From an uncultured Prevotellaceae bacterium (GTDB lineage: Bacteria > Bacteroidota > Bacteroidia > Bacteroidales > Bacteroidaceae), in contig ONDS01000006.1 in assembly GCA_900316685.1 (NCBI GenBank), positions 84,060 through 148,059 on the forward strand: a stretch of DNA of 64,000 nucleotides, given 5' to 3'. Below are positions 37,023 to 45,204 of this stretch, piece after piece. Numbering within the stretch: position 1 is the first letter of the stretch; each line of letters begins with the position of its first letter. The position numbers and the translations under genes are program-made. The notes below the pieces were generated by a model. It saw only the letters and a program-made list of their open reading frames with translations. It made no database searches and had not been told where the DNA came from.

Positions 37023-38501
37023 TTACAAGATGGTCTTCACTGCTTCAAGCATGCCCTTCTCCTGAATCAGGTCGAGGTCTTTCTTCACCAGTTCGGCCAG
37101 ACCTTTCACTCCGTGAAGGTCTTCACCCCAAATGAATTCTGCGGAAAGAACTCCATCGGTCACTTTCTGAGTGTCGCCGGTAGCCCACAACTCTTTCAGC
37201 AAATCCATGATCTTCGGGTCGTCGTTGGGAACGATCTCGGCGCCGTCGGCACGTTTGCCGCCTTTGTAGTAGGTGATAATGGCGGCAAGACCGAACACCA
37301 AACCTGCCGGCAACTCGCCCTTGCGCTCCAGGTAGGTCTTTACTCCGGGAAGGTCGCGGGCCTGGAACTTCGGGAAGGAGTTGAGCATGATGCTGGTTAC
37401 CTGATGGTCGACAAACGGGTTGTTGAAACGCTCCAACACATCGTTGGCGAATTTCTCCAGCTCGTCCATAGGCAGGTTCAAGGTTTGCATCAACTCGTCA
37501 AACTGTACCTTGTGGATGTACTTGCCCAATACCTCATGGTTGCAGGCATCGCGAACGATGTCGACACCGGAGAGATAGGTGACAGGTGATAGCACGGTGT
37601 GAGGACCATTGAGCAGGGTGACCTTGCGCTCGTGATAAGGCTTCTCGCTCTCGGCTATCAGCACATGCAAACCGGCTTTCTCGGCGGGGAACTCGGCACG
37701 CAATTCTTCACAGGTCATGTTCTCGGCCTTCTCAATCACCCATAAATGGAAAATCTCGGCCTGAACCACCAAATTGTCCTCATAAGAGATCTTCTCCTGT
37801 ATCTCCTTGATCTCCTTGCGCGGGAAACCGGGAACGATACGGTCTACCAAGGTGGCACACACATAGTTATATTTCGTGAACCACTCCTTGAAGGCCTCAT
37901 AGTCGGCTCCGAAATCCTCTTTCCACAACTCGATATACTGGTAGATGCACTCCTTCAAGTGATGTCCGTTGAGGAATATCAACTCGCAAGGCATGATGAT
38001 CAGACCTTTCTTCGGGTCGCCACCAAAGAACTGGAAACGACGATAGAGCAACTGAACCAACTTGCCAGGATAGGAGGAGGCGGGTTTGTCGTCCAACTTG
38101 CAACTCGGGTCGAAAGCTATACCGGCCTCGGTGGTGTTGGAGATGACAAAACGAATCTCCGGTTGCTCGGCCAAGGCCATGAACGCCTGGTTCTGACTGT
38201 AGGGATTCAACGCGCGGCTTATCACATCGATACGCTCGAGGGTATTCACGGCTTTGCCGTTTTCACGACCCTGCAGATTGACGTGATACAGACAGTCCTG
38301 ACCGTTGAGCCAATCCACCATGCCTCTGTCGATGGGCTGGACCACCACCACACTACCATTGAAGTCGGTCTTCTGGTCCATGTTCCAGATAATCCAGTCA
38401 ACGAATGCGCGGAGGAAATTACCTTCTCCGAACTGGATGATTTTCTCGGGCATAACGCTCTTAGGAGCGGTTCTCTTGTTTAATGCTTGTAGTTTTTTCA
38501 T
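37023..38501 (-). CDS. uxaB: Tagaturonate reductase (altronate oxidoreductase) UxaB
   Basis: A 492-residue member of the mannitol dehydrogenase family that reduces D-tagaturonate to D-altronate with NADH, the step before UxaA. FGEGNFLRAFVDWIIW (about 23-38) is the nucleotide-binding start, and GPHTVLSPVTYLSG and KVQFDELMQTL are typical of the C-terminal domain. The start at 38501 matches homologues; an in-frame ATG 27 codons upstream crosses the promoter. It is 33 kb from the other hexuronate genes, and uxaC (uronate isomerase) is not in the window. Confidence 0.92.
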   Translation of the reverse strand: MKKLQALNKRTAPKSVMPEKIIQFGEGNFLRAFVDWIIWNMDQKTDFNGSVVVVQPIDRGMVDWLNGQDCLYHVNLQGRENGKAVNTLERIDVISRALNPYSQNQAFMALAEQPEIRFVISNTTEAGIAFDPSCKLDDKPASSYPGKLVQLLYRRFQFFGGDPKKGLIIMPCELIFLNGHHLKECIYQYIELWKEDFGADYEAFKEWFTKYNYVCATLVDRIVPGFPRKEIKEIQEKISYEDNLVVQAEIFHLWVIEKAENMTCEELRAEFPAEKAGLHVLIAESEKPYHERKVTLLNGPHTVLSPVTYLSGVDIVRDACNHEVLGKYIHKVQFDELMQTLNLPMDELEKFANDVLERFNNPFVDHQVTSIMLNSFPKFQARDLPGVKTYLERKGELPAGLVFGLAAIITYYKGGKRADGAEIVPNDDPKIMDLLKELWATGDTQKVTDGVLSAEFIWGEDLHGVKGLAELVKKDLDLIQEKGMLEAVKTIL

Positions 38502-38541
38502 TATAATTTTGATTTGTTTATGAAGATGTTTTTCGGTTTTG

Positions 38542-38549
38542 CAAAGATA
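38542..38549 (-). promoter_or_regulatory. -7 box of uxaB
   Basis: CAAAGATA (TATCTTTG on the minus strand) gives a leader of about 35 bases. I see no copy of the TTTCGTGA half-site of the kdgK operator here. Confidence 0.5.
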
Positions 38550-38702
38550 ACAATAAATTCTGAATTGGTAAAATAATAACACGATTATTTTTCAAAAGGA
38601 AAAAAGCACCGCAAAAGCACAACACAGACGATAAATCATGGGTTCTTTATACCGCTCCATTCAATTCTCTTCCTTTTTCTTGTGCGTATCGGTCTTTTTT
38701 TG

Positions 38703-38710
38703 TACTTTTG
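38703..38710 (+). promoter_or_regulatory. -7 box of the YycJ-type gene
   Basis: TACTTTTG fits TAnnTTTG and lies 20 bases before the start codon. Confidence 0.5.
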
Positions 38711-38730
38711 CATAACCTTTTTGATGGCTG

Positions 38731-39537
38731 ATGCTCGAATTTTTATCTTTTGGTAGTGGCAGTAGCGGGAATTGTTATTTGCTGAGAACGGACAACGACG
38801 CGTTGCTCGTCGATGTTGGTGTGGGTGTAAGATTCCTTAAAAAGCGCTTCGCGGAATATGGGGTGTCGGTGAGTCAGATTCACCACGTGCTTATCACGCA
38901 CGACCATGCCGACCATATCAAGTCGGTCGGATCATTCGCCAACGATTACCACGTGCCGATCTATGCCACCGAAGCGGTGCATCATGGCATCTTTCTCAAC
39001 AAATGTGTCCGCAACAAGATATCCTCGGCCGATAAGAAAATCATCGAAAAGGATAAGACTTACCAATTGGGAGATTTCACGGTCACTCCTTTTCATGTGC
39101 CTCACGATTCTTCGGATTGTGTGGGTTTTCGCATCGTATATCACGACACGGTGGTTTGTATCATGACCGATGCGGGATGTATCACCGAGCAGATGAAACA
39201 ACTCATCGGTGAGGCCGACTTTTTGGTCATCGAAGCAGATTACGATGTGGAGATGCTCATGGAAGGACCTTATCCTCCTAATCTCAAAGACCGTATCTTG
39301 GGTGAGACGGGGCACCTGTCCAATCGTGATTGCGGCGAGGCCATCGCGCAATATGCCACACCACGGCTGAAGCATGTCTGCTTATGCCACCTCAGCGACA
39401 AGAACAACCATCCCACTTTGGCTCGATATACGGTGGAACAAATCTTAAGACAACATGGCATTATAGCCGGGCTGGACTTCCGGCTCGACTGCCTCAAACG
39501 CAATGTGCCAACAGGCCCCTTCCTCTTACAGGAATAA
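38731..39537 (+). CDS. YycJ/WalJ-type metallo-beta-lactamase-fold hydrolase
   Basis: A 268-residue MBL-fold protein. FGSGSSGNCYLL opens it, HVLITHDHADHIKSV (about 49-63) is the HxHxDH metal motif, and later metal ligands are in PHDSSDCVGF, TDAGCI and CHLSDKNNHP. The family of YycJ proteins is thought to act as a 5'-to-3' DNA exonuclease or in cell-wall coordination in Firmicutes; the role in Bacteroidetes is unclear. A hairpin terminator follows. Confidence 0.88.
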   Translation: MLEFLSFGSGSSGNCYLLRTDNDALLVDVGVGVRFLKKRFAEYGVSVSQIHHVLITHDHADHIKSVGSFANDYHVPIYATEAVHHGIFLNKCVRNKISSADKKIIEKDKTYQLGDFTVTPFHVPHDSSDCVGFRIVYHDTVVCIMTDAGCITEQMKQLIGEADFLVIEADYDVEMLMEGPYPPNLKDRILGETGHLSNRDCGEAIAQYATPRLKHVCLCHLSDKNNHPTLARYTVEQILRQHGIIAGLDFRLDCLKRNVPTGPFLLQE

Positions 39538-39585
39538 GTTGTGGTCCATCTTCTGAAAAATATGGTGGGAAAACTATAAAACGAA

Positions 39586-39611
39586 GAGCGGTAAAAATGT
39601 CTTTACCGCTC
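39586..39611 (+). terminator. Terminator after the YycJ-type gene
   Basis: GAGCGGTAAA pairs with TTTACCGCTC over a six-base loop; it may serve both directions. Confidence 0.75.
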
Positions 39612-39648
39612 CTTCATTTCATACTAAAGGAATAATCTGTTCTATTGA

Positions 39649-40038
39649 TTACAAGAGCTTGGCGATATACTCCACATCCTTGCCTTCATAAAAACGGGGC
39701 TCAAAGTGGGCGCGATAGCTGAAATCGGCAAAGCGGAACAGCTGAAGGGCGCAGAATTGCTGGTCCTCGCTCAGGCAAACTTCTAAACGGAAGTTGCCGT
39801 TGGCACTTGTCTTTGGTTTACCTTTCTGTTCGATATCGGCAATCATCTTCTCGAACGGCATGTTCAGCAGATGCTCAACTCTCTCTCCTTCCGACGGCGA
39901 GTATTCCAGCACCTTTGCCTTGACAGGACTGCTCGTAGGGGTGTAGACGGCCTTGGTGGAAAACAATGATTTCTTGATAGTGATATTTTGATATGCGGAG
40001 ACAGCGGCAGCCATCTCCAAGTTTTTGATACTTGACAT
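39649..40038 (-). CDS. Conserved hypothetical protein (129 residues)
   Basis: A soluble protein without signal peptide or membrane helix. The N-terminal half has NITIKKSLFSTKAVYTP, then a short acidic region and MPFEKMIADIEQKGK; the C-terminal half ends in FSYRAHFEPRFYEGKDVEYIAKLL. The overall composition and the conserved-looking end suggest a Bacteroidetes-specific family of unknown function. It stands alone between a bidirectional terminator and a 111-bp gap. Confidence 0.7.
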   Translation of the reverse strand: MSSIKNLEMAAAVSAYQNITIKKSLFSTKAVYTPTSSPVKAKVLEYSPSEGERVEHLLNMPFEKMIADIEQKGKPKTSANGNFRLEVCLSEDQQFCALQLFRFADFSYRAHFEPRFYEGKDVEYIAKLL

Positions 40039-40149
40039 GATGTATATTTAAAAATTTGGTAAAGTGAATAATGATAAATACAGGATTAAGCTGAGCGCAT
40101 GCTACATGCTCTCAGCTTTAATCCCTGACCTTCGGAATTTTTAAATATT

Positions 40150-40551
40150 TCATCGAATGATGTGCCTCAGGGCGATGACATAATAATCGCACGAGGCCGA
40201 CAGACAGAATGGTGACGATTCCAAGCGGCATCTGCTGTCGTAATAGGAATGGAGTTGTGTGATAATGCGTTGTCTGACAACGTTGAAACTTGGTGTCAGC
40301 GTTCGTTTGCTCCTTGGCCCCTGCGTAGGTAGCACACGCTGAGGACGAGATGAACAGATGCGATACAGCTCGGAGGCATCGGTCAGCGTAGCCTCATGGG
40401 GCTGCTCCCGCTGAGATGTCACAACCGAAGGCTTAGTGCGCTCCGAAAGGTCCTCTTCTGACGAACCTTCTTGTTCCTGCCAGTTTATTACCACTGCCAG
40501 GCATACAGCACATAATGCCGTCAGGATCCATGTAAAACCGAACTTACGCAT
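40150..40551 (-). CDS. Small membrane-anchored or exported hypothetical protein
   Basis: A 133-residue basic protein. The chosen start (MRKFGFTWILTALCAVCLAVVINW) gives a signal anchor or signal peptide of about 22 residues; a start seven codons earlier is possible. A Glu/Ser-rich stretch follows, then an Arg-rich region (RPQRVLPTQGPRSKRTL) and HSYYDSRCRLESSPFCLSASCDYYVIALRHIIR at the end, split here as a Cys-containing tail. I do not recognise the family. Codon use is like that of the neighbours. Confidence 0.6.
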   Translation of the reverse strand: MRKFGFTWILTALCAVCLAVVINWQEQEGSSEEDLSERTKPSVVTSQREQPHEATLTDASELYRICSSRPQRVLPTQGPRSKRTLTPSFNVVRQRIITQLHSYYDSRCRLESSPFCLSASCDYYVIALRHIIR

Positions 40552-40655
40552 CGACTTGTATTTTGAATGCAAAAGTAATAAAAAAAGCGCAAATAAATAA
40601 TCTTGCCTTGTTTTTTAGCACGATTTTATTTGGTTTTCATGAAATAGAACAAAGT

Positions 40656-40807
40656 TTAAGAAACGACACTCTGATCATCCATGAACTCCAGAATGGTACG
40701 CTTGTAATCTTCAATTCTTCTGCAATCAGCAACGAATGGCTTATCCCAGCTGATACTCGCCCGTACGGATGTACTACCTGTTTCTTATTGTTTCTGTCGA
40801 ATATCAT
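40656..40807 (-). pseudogene. Small frame-disrupted gene behind the acetyltransferase
   Basis: A good Shine-Dalgarno (AGGAG) and an ATG at 40807 open a frame reading MIFDRNNKK, but the protein-like text continues in another frame as ISWDKPFVADCRRIEDYK and TILEFMDDQSVVS, ending at 40656. A change of frame near 40780 would be needed to join them. It lies 21 bp past the acetyltransferase on the same strand. I do not know the family. Confidence 0.4.
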
Positions 40808-40827
40808 GATCTTTTCTCCTAATGTTA

Positions 40828-41376
40828 TTAAATGGTTTTTATGAACTTTGCAGGATTACCGCCCACTATCGTATTCGGAGCTACATCCTTGGTGACAACA
40901 GCACCGGCTGCCACAACAGCGTTCTCTCCGATGGTCACACCAGGAAGGATGATGGCTCCCACGCCAATCCATGCGTTGCGACAGATGTGGACGGGTTTGC
41001 AGCGCAGCACCATGCGGTTCGCAAAGTCATGATTGTCGGTGACGATGCGCACGTTGGGACCTATCATCACTCAGTCTTCGATGGTGATGCCACCTGCCGC
41101 CATGCACGTCAGCGAGTGGTTCACGAACACGCGCTTACCGATCTTCATCTGACAGGCAAAGTCTATCTGTATAGGTGGCATCAGATAACTCGTCTGGTCA
41201 AGGTCGCCGCCGAAGAGCTGCTCCTCCAACGGACGAATGTGCTCTGGCTGTGGTGCCGTTGTATTGATCTTAAAACAAATGTTGGCGCACTCAGTCATAT
41301 GTTTGATGGCCTCTGCATACTCGGGCATCGACATATCGACATCGGCCCCTGATCTTAATTGCTCGAAAATATTCAT
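40828..41376 (-). pseudogene. Sugar O-acetyltransferase (LacA/Maa type) with an internal TGA
   Basis: Two open parts in one frame, 101 residues from 41376 and 80 residues from 41070, are separated by a single TGA (41071-41073) at GGITIED*VMIGPNVRIVTDN. Joined, they form a left-handed beta-helix (hexapeptide) acetyltransferase of normal length, about 182 residues, with the active-site His in NVRIVTDNHDF and the end VVGGNPAKFIK. The family moves acetyl from acetyl-CoA to maltose, galactosides or similar sugars. One base change from GGA or CGA would explain the stop. The C-terminal part might be made from the GTG/ATG just after the stop, but without the first coils it would not be active. Confidence 0.85.
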
Positions 41377-41430
41377 TTTGTAAATCGATGTATTCCTATT
41401 TATGGATTCAAATTGTTTTGTCGCTCATCC

Positions 41431-42276
41431 TTAACCGTATGTCTCAATAAGATATTTCACAAACTGCGGGTCACCGAAGTTTCTGGTGCCGGCGTCGTGC
41501 TGGTTCATCGTGGCTATCTGGGCCATCTCGCCATCTGACAAGGTGAAGTCGAATATATCGATATTCTGCGCCATACGCTCTTTATGGCTCGACTTGGGAA
41601 TAGCCACGATTCCGCGTTGGATGAGCCAACGGAGGGCTACTTGGGCGGCACTCTTATTATATCTTGCGCCGATAGCTGTCAGCAGGTCGCTCTTGACAAT
41701 GCTGTCCGTCCCCTGTCCGCCGAGAGGATACCACGCCATCATTTTGGTGCCAAATTCGTTGTGTATCGGCTCAATGCCTGTCTGTTGGGAGAGTGTGTTG
41801 CACTCCAACTGATTCACCATCGGTTTCAGTTCCACATAATGGGCAAAGTCGAAGAAACGGCCTGCCTGGAAGTTCGACACGCCGATGGCACGAACCTTTC
41901 CTTCATGGTATGCCTTCTCCATCGCCCGCCATGTGCCGAACACGTCGCCATAGGCCTGGTGGATGAGCAGTAGGTCGATGTATTCCGTCTGCAACTTACG
42001 CAAGCTCTCATCAATACTGTTGGCAGCTTTTTCCTCTCCATTATTCGAGATCCACACTTTAGTCACGAGGAACAGGTCCTCGCGCCGGATACCGCTCTTC
42101 TTCCACGCACGTCCCACGCCCTCTTCATTGGCGTATGCCTGTGCAGTGTCTATCATTCGATAGCCAACCTCCAGGGCATCGCTCACGCAACGTTCACACT
42201 CGTCTGGACTAACCAAGAACACGCCATAGCCCAATGTAGGCATTTGGACACCATTATATAACTTTATGTACTCCAT
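41431..42276 (-). CDS. Aldo/keto reductase (AKR5-like)
   Basis: A 281-residue NADPH-dependent reductase without signal peptide. The catalytic tetrad is intact: Asp and Tyr in MIDTAQAYANEEG (about 42-54), Lys in LVTKVW, His in LLIHQAYG. GVSNF and IPKSSHKERM form the coenzyme site near the C-terminus. It opens MEYIKLYNGVQMPTLGYGV, the same opening as the deleted copy at 59.08-59.30 kb. It lies upstream of the acetyltransferase and downstream of a flavodoxin gene on the same strand. Likely substrates are aldehydes or keto compounds. Confidence 0.93.
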   Translation of the reverse strand: MEYIKLYNGVQMPTLGYGVFLVSPDECERCVSDALEVGYRMIDTAQAYANEEGVGRAWKKSGIRREDLFLVTKVWISNNGEEKAANSIDESLRKLQTEYIDLLLIHQAYGDVFGTWRAMEKAYHEGKVRAIGVSNFQAGRFFDFAHYVELKPMVNQLECNTLSQQTGIEPIHNEFGTKMMAWYPLGGQGTDSIVKSDLLTAIGARYNKSAAQVALRWLIQRGIVAIPKSSHKERMAQNIDIFDFTLSDGEMAQIATMNQHDAGTRNFGDPQFVKYLIETYG

Positions 42277-42345
42277 TTTTAATTATATTTTTTAATTTCT
42301 TTCATAACTACGAATTTCACCTATTTCACGAATTCATCGTATTAT

Positions 42346-42981
42346 TTATTTACTTCCCTCACCATTAGGAGAGAGGATGGGGCTGAGGCTTTTCAACCAT
42401 TTCTCGACCTTTTCCTTTTCTTTGCGCACCTCATGGCCGTAGATGCTGAAGCCCTTTGTGACATTGGCACCCGGGAAAGCCGTTTTCACGTCTTCCTCAC
42501 AGTTGGCCAATCCCGAGCCTTCGTGGGTGGTGAAAGGAATGACGGTCTTGCCTTTCAGGTCATTCTCATGCTTCTTGAAAAAGGTGAACATCACCTGTGG
42601 ATAAGTGCCCCACCATACTGGACCACCGATGAACACGGTGTCGTATTCACTCAGGTCGATGTCGCCTTCGTATTCCGGAAGTTCTCCGTTTCTGGCTTCT
42701 TCCTTCGCCAATTTGATGAGTGGATCGTATGCCATGCCGTCGTACTTATGAGTGACGATTTCAAACTGCTCTGCACCGGTCAGCTCGGTAATGTAGTCGG
42801 CTACAATCTTCGTGTTGCCCACTTCGATGTTTCCTACAGCGTAGTTGTCTCCTGCATGAGAGAAGAACACTACCAATGCCTTTCCGTCGTTTGTCATAAC
42901 AGTCTCTTGTTTCGCGCCACCATTGCATGCTGACGATACGAGTAATGCCATTACTGCTGTGATGATACTTTTGATATTCAT
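42346..42981 (-). CDS. Flavodoxin-fold lipoprotein
   Basis: A 211-residue protein. The start at 42981 opens MNIKSIITAVMALLVSSACNG, a lipoprotein signal with the lipid Cys at about 19; a start 21 codons earlier would hide it. The mature part is a flavodoxin fold: VVFFSHAGDNYAVGN (FMN phosphate loop), GGPVWWGTYPQVMFTFF and FTTHEGSGLANCEED (the two isoalloxazine loops). Flavodoxins carry electrons or act as NAD(P)H:quinone reductases and are normally cytosolic, so a lipid-anchored form is notable. The region upstream has a -7 box matching the consensus. Confidence 0.88.
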   Translation of the reverse strand: MNIKSIITAVMALLVSSACNGGAKQETVMTNDGKALVVFFSHAGDNYAVGNIEVGNTKIVADYITELTGAEQFEIVTHKYDGMAYDPLIKLAKEEARNGELPEYEGDIDLSEYDTVFIGGPVWWGTYPQVMFTFFKKHENDLKGKTVIPFTTHEGSGLANCEEDVKTAFPGANVTKGFSIYGHEVRKEKEKVEKWLKSLSPILSPNGEGSK

Positions 42982-43289
42982 AATCGTTTGTAGTTTGATT
43001 TCACGATGCAAAGGTACATAGATTTTCTGATACTTGGTTTTCACAAATTACGCCAAAATTTTCATTTTTTGCGCAAATCGATTTTTCAATGTATAGAAAA
43101 AGGATTTTTGATGCCATGAAGACAGGTCAAAATCCCACAGACTCCTATTTTATTTAGGTTCAGATGCTCTTATATACATTGTTGGATCAAATAGAAAGAA
43201 TTGTTGAACTAAATAGAAATGCTGATTTGCTTAAATCCTCATACCTTTGCAGCCGGAAAGTTAAAAGTAAAACTAATTAAGGTAAGATT
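42982..43289. promoter_or_regulatory. Divergent gap between flavodoxin and SnoaL-like genes
   Basis: This 308-bp gap has a minus-strand -7 box CAAAGGTA (43009-43016) for the flavodoxin gene and a plus-strand TACCTTTG (43242-43249) for the SnoaL-like gene. No gene or clear operator is seen between them. Confidence 0.5.
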
Positions 43290-43673
43290 ATGAGAAGTAA
43301 CATTTCAGAGTACAATGCCGTCGTAGAGGCTGCGGCCAAATTTACGAAAAGCGTTGCCGAGGGCAATAGCAAGTATGCAAAGGAGTTGTTCACGGAGGAT
43401 GCCTGCCTCTTTGGATTCCTGAATGGGAAATTTGAGCGTGGTAGCATAGAGCAATTCTATCACAACGTTGATACCGTGGGGGCCGGTGATGAGTTTAAGA
43501 CACGCATCGATGTGCTGGAGCTGGAAGAGACACTTGCTGTAGTACGCGTGTTGGAAGAAGGGTGGGGAGGCACCATCGATTTTACCGATGTGCTTCTGTT
43601 GATTAAGATTGACGGTGAGTGGAAGTGTGTCGCAAAAGCCTACAACCAAAACTCAAATACGATTTCCAAGTAA
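43290..43673 (+). CDS. SnoaL/NTF2-like protein
   Basis: A 127-residue cone-shaped alpha+beta barrel protein of the NTF2/SnoaL class (SEYNAVVEAAAKFTKSVAEG, LFTEDACLFGFLNGKF, VRVLEEGWGGTIDFTDVLLLIKIDGEWKCVAKAYN). It resembles Bacteroides proteins called putative lumazine-binding. It has no signal peptide. Such proteins act as isomerases, dehydratases or ligand binders; the function here is open. A strong hairpin follows. Confidence 0.8.
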   Translation: MRSNISEYNAVVEAAAKFTKSVAEGNSKYAKELFTEDACLFGFLNGKFERGSIEQFYHNVDTVGAGDEFKTRIDVLELEETLAVVRVLEEGWGGTIDFTDVLLLIKIDGEWKCVAKAYNQNSNTISK

Positions 43674-43677
43674 AATA

Positions 43678-43719
43678 AACTCGGTCTGCAAAAGTTTCCG
43701 TAACTTTGCAGACCGAGTT
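43678..43719 (+). terminator. Terminator after the SnoaL-like gene
   Basis: AACTCGGTCTGCAAA pairs with TTTGCAGACCGAGTT (15 bp) over a loop of about 12 bases; A/T-rich sequence follows. Confidence 0.8.
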
Positions 43720-43821
43720 ATATAATGTCAGGAATGAATAGGATTATAAAATTCCCCACGGCAATGGTGTCCTTCCCAGGTAAATGCTTAGGGAATGTCT
43801 CGGGTTATCGTCGCATGAGGG

Positions 43822-45204
43822 TTATTTGCCTGACTCCACGCTGCGGATGCAACTCAGCGCATTGAGCGTTCGGGGATAGCCGATGAAGGGTAGGTTGGAG
43901 GAGATGACGGCTATGAGCATGTCTTTGTCGTTGCCTACGTGGTAGTTGCCGGCGATGTGACCTTTAAGTTGCGGCTCACATCCTCCTTGGGCGGCAAGGA
44001 AACAAAACGTAATCAGCTCACGCATCTTCAGGTCGAGACCCTTACGGGTGTAGTAGTCGCCAAAACAATTGTCGGCCAACCATTTGTTGATGTGGCGGCT
44101 ATCCTCGGGACCAGATTTCCAGAAGTCGCGCATACCGTCGCCAAAACAACCTACTTGCGCCTCAGTGCCTGCCTCGCGGCGGGTTTCCATTGTTGTGGTC
44201 TGTTGCGAGGCCAACGGAAGGGCGATGCCACGTGCGGTCAGTATATCGTTGGTGGCTGTCAGGAACGGACGGACGCGCCCCATGCCTAAATAGGCTGTAG
44301 CCTGATAAACGATTTCCTTTACCTCGATAGCTGTTACACCCTTGTCCAGCGCTTCGGGCAGTAGTTCGCGATATTCATCAATGCCCTGACAGCCTAAGAG
44401 CGTGGCCAAGTAGCAGATATAGCGAGTATGGTCGTCAAGGCGGGTTTTTACTTGCTCCACCACTTCGCCATAGGCAAAAGCATCGAAACGCTGCATGTAT
44501 TCAGCATCGCTTACACTGAGCATCGCACCGCTGGCAGGCAGCTTGTCGTACTCAGCATCTGTGACAGGCTCCAGCCACTCGTTGGATGCACCTTCTTCAA
44601 CCTTTGTCATATAGGTGATGTGTTGCATCCATGAGTCTTTGGCGGCACCATGCCAGTGCTTCGCCTCGGCAGGGATGGCTACTACTACGCCTGGGCGCAG
44701 CACAACAGGCTCTTTCCCTTCTTCGACATACCAACCACAGCCTGCCACACAGATGAGCACCTGCACCGACTTGTGGTGGATGTGCCAGTTGTTACGGCAT
44801 CGTGGCTCGAAGGTGACATTGACAGGACCTCCGTGCTCGGCATCGAGCGGGGCAAGATAGCTGTTACCAATGAAATACTGGGCGTAGGCGGTGTTCAGTT
44901 CGCCTTTCGGCCATACGTTAAAATCGACGTTTGAGCAAGTGTCATGCAAACTTGTTTGCTGATGACCGAGCGTGAGTCGATTATCCAAATCGACGTTTGA
45001 GCAAGTGTCATGCAAACTTGTTTGCTGATGACCGAGCGTGAGTCGATTATCCAAATCGACGGTTGAGCAAGTGTCATGCAAACTTGTTTGTTGATGACCG
45101 AGCGTGAGTCGATTATCCAAATCGTTGTTCTCTTTCATTTTTTCTTGTGCGTTAATGTTCACCACTGCCAGGAGCAGCGCGACGATAGTTGTAATAATTC
45201 TCAT
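43822..45204 (-). CDS. Exported cupin / carboxymuconolactone-decarboxylase fusion with internal repeat
   Basis: A 460-residue exported protein. Signal peptide to Ala19 (mature Gln20), then a 22-residue unit (core NRLTLGHQQTSLHDT) repeated three times at about 29-94, then a cupin barrel (about 120-215, metal ligands in NNWHIHHKSVQV and HWHG), and two carboxymuconolactone-decarboxylase (AhpD-like) domains (about 240-335 and 365-455, MRELITFCFLAAQGGCEPQL). Cupin/CMD fusions occur in Bacteroides without the repeat. The CMD domains lack the CxxC of AhpD peroxidase partners. It starts inside the stop of the amidohydrolase gene (ATGA), so the two are co-translated. Start chosen for the signal peptide. 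Confidence 0.87.
   Translation of the reverse strand: MRIITTIVALLLAVVNINAQEKMKENNDLDNRLTLGHQQTSLHDTCSTVDLDNRLTLGHQQTSLHDTCSNVDLDNRLTLGHQQTSLHDTCSNVDFNVWPKGELNTAYAQYFIGNSYLAPLDAEHGGPVNVTFEPRCRNNWHIHHKSVQVLICVAGCGWYVEEGKEPVVLRPGVVVAIPAEAKHWHGAAKDSWMQHITYMTKVEEGASNEWLEPVTDAEYDKLPASGAMLSVSDAEYMQRFDAFAYGEVVEQVKTRLDDHTRYICYLATLLGCQGIDEYRELLPEALDKGVTAIEVKEIVYQATAYLGMGRVRPFLTATNDILTARGIALPLASQQTTTMETRREAGTEAQVGCFGDGMRDFWKSGPEDSRHINKWLADNCFGDYYTRKGLDLKMRELITFCFLAAQGGCEPQLKGHIAGNYHVGNDKDMLIAVISSNLPFIGYPRTLNALSCIRSVESGK
44921..45118 (-). repeat. 66-bp unit, three in-frame tandem copies
   Basis: Copies begin at 44921, 44987 and 45053 and are identical but for two or three bases. The period (66 = 22 codons) keeps the frame. 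The unit holds an interrupted palindrome GCAAAC-TT-GTTTGC and CGAGCGTGAG, text also seen in intergenic repeats at 62.26-62.35 kb and in part at 559-611. Confidence 0.9.

Noticed and set aside
40563-40844. 93-codon plus-strand frame
   Set aside because: Overlaps the minus-strand small gene and acetyltransferase end; the minus strand has the better ribosome site and coding text.
44921-45118. 66-bp repeats considered as CRISPR or as two-component spacer array
   Set aside because: Near-identical over the whole period and translated in frame; no variable spacers.
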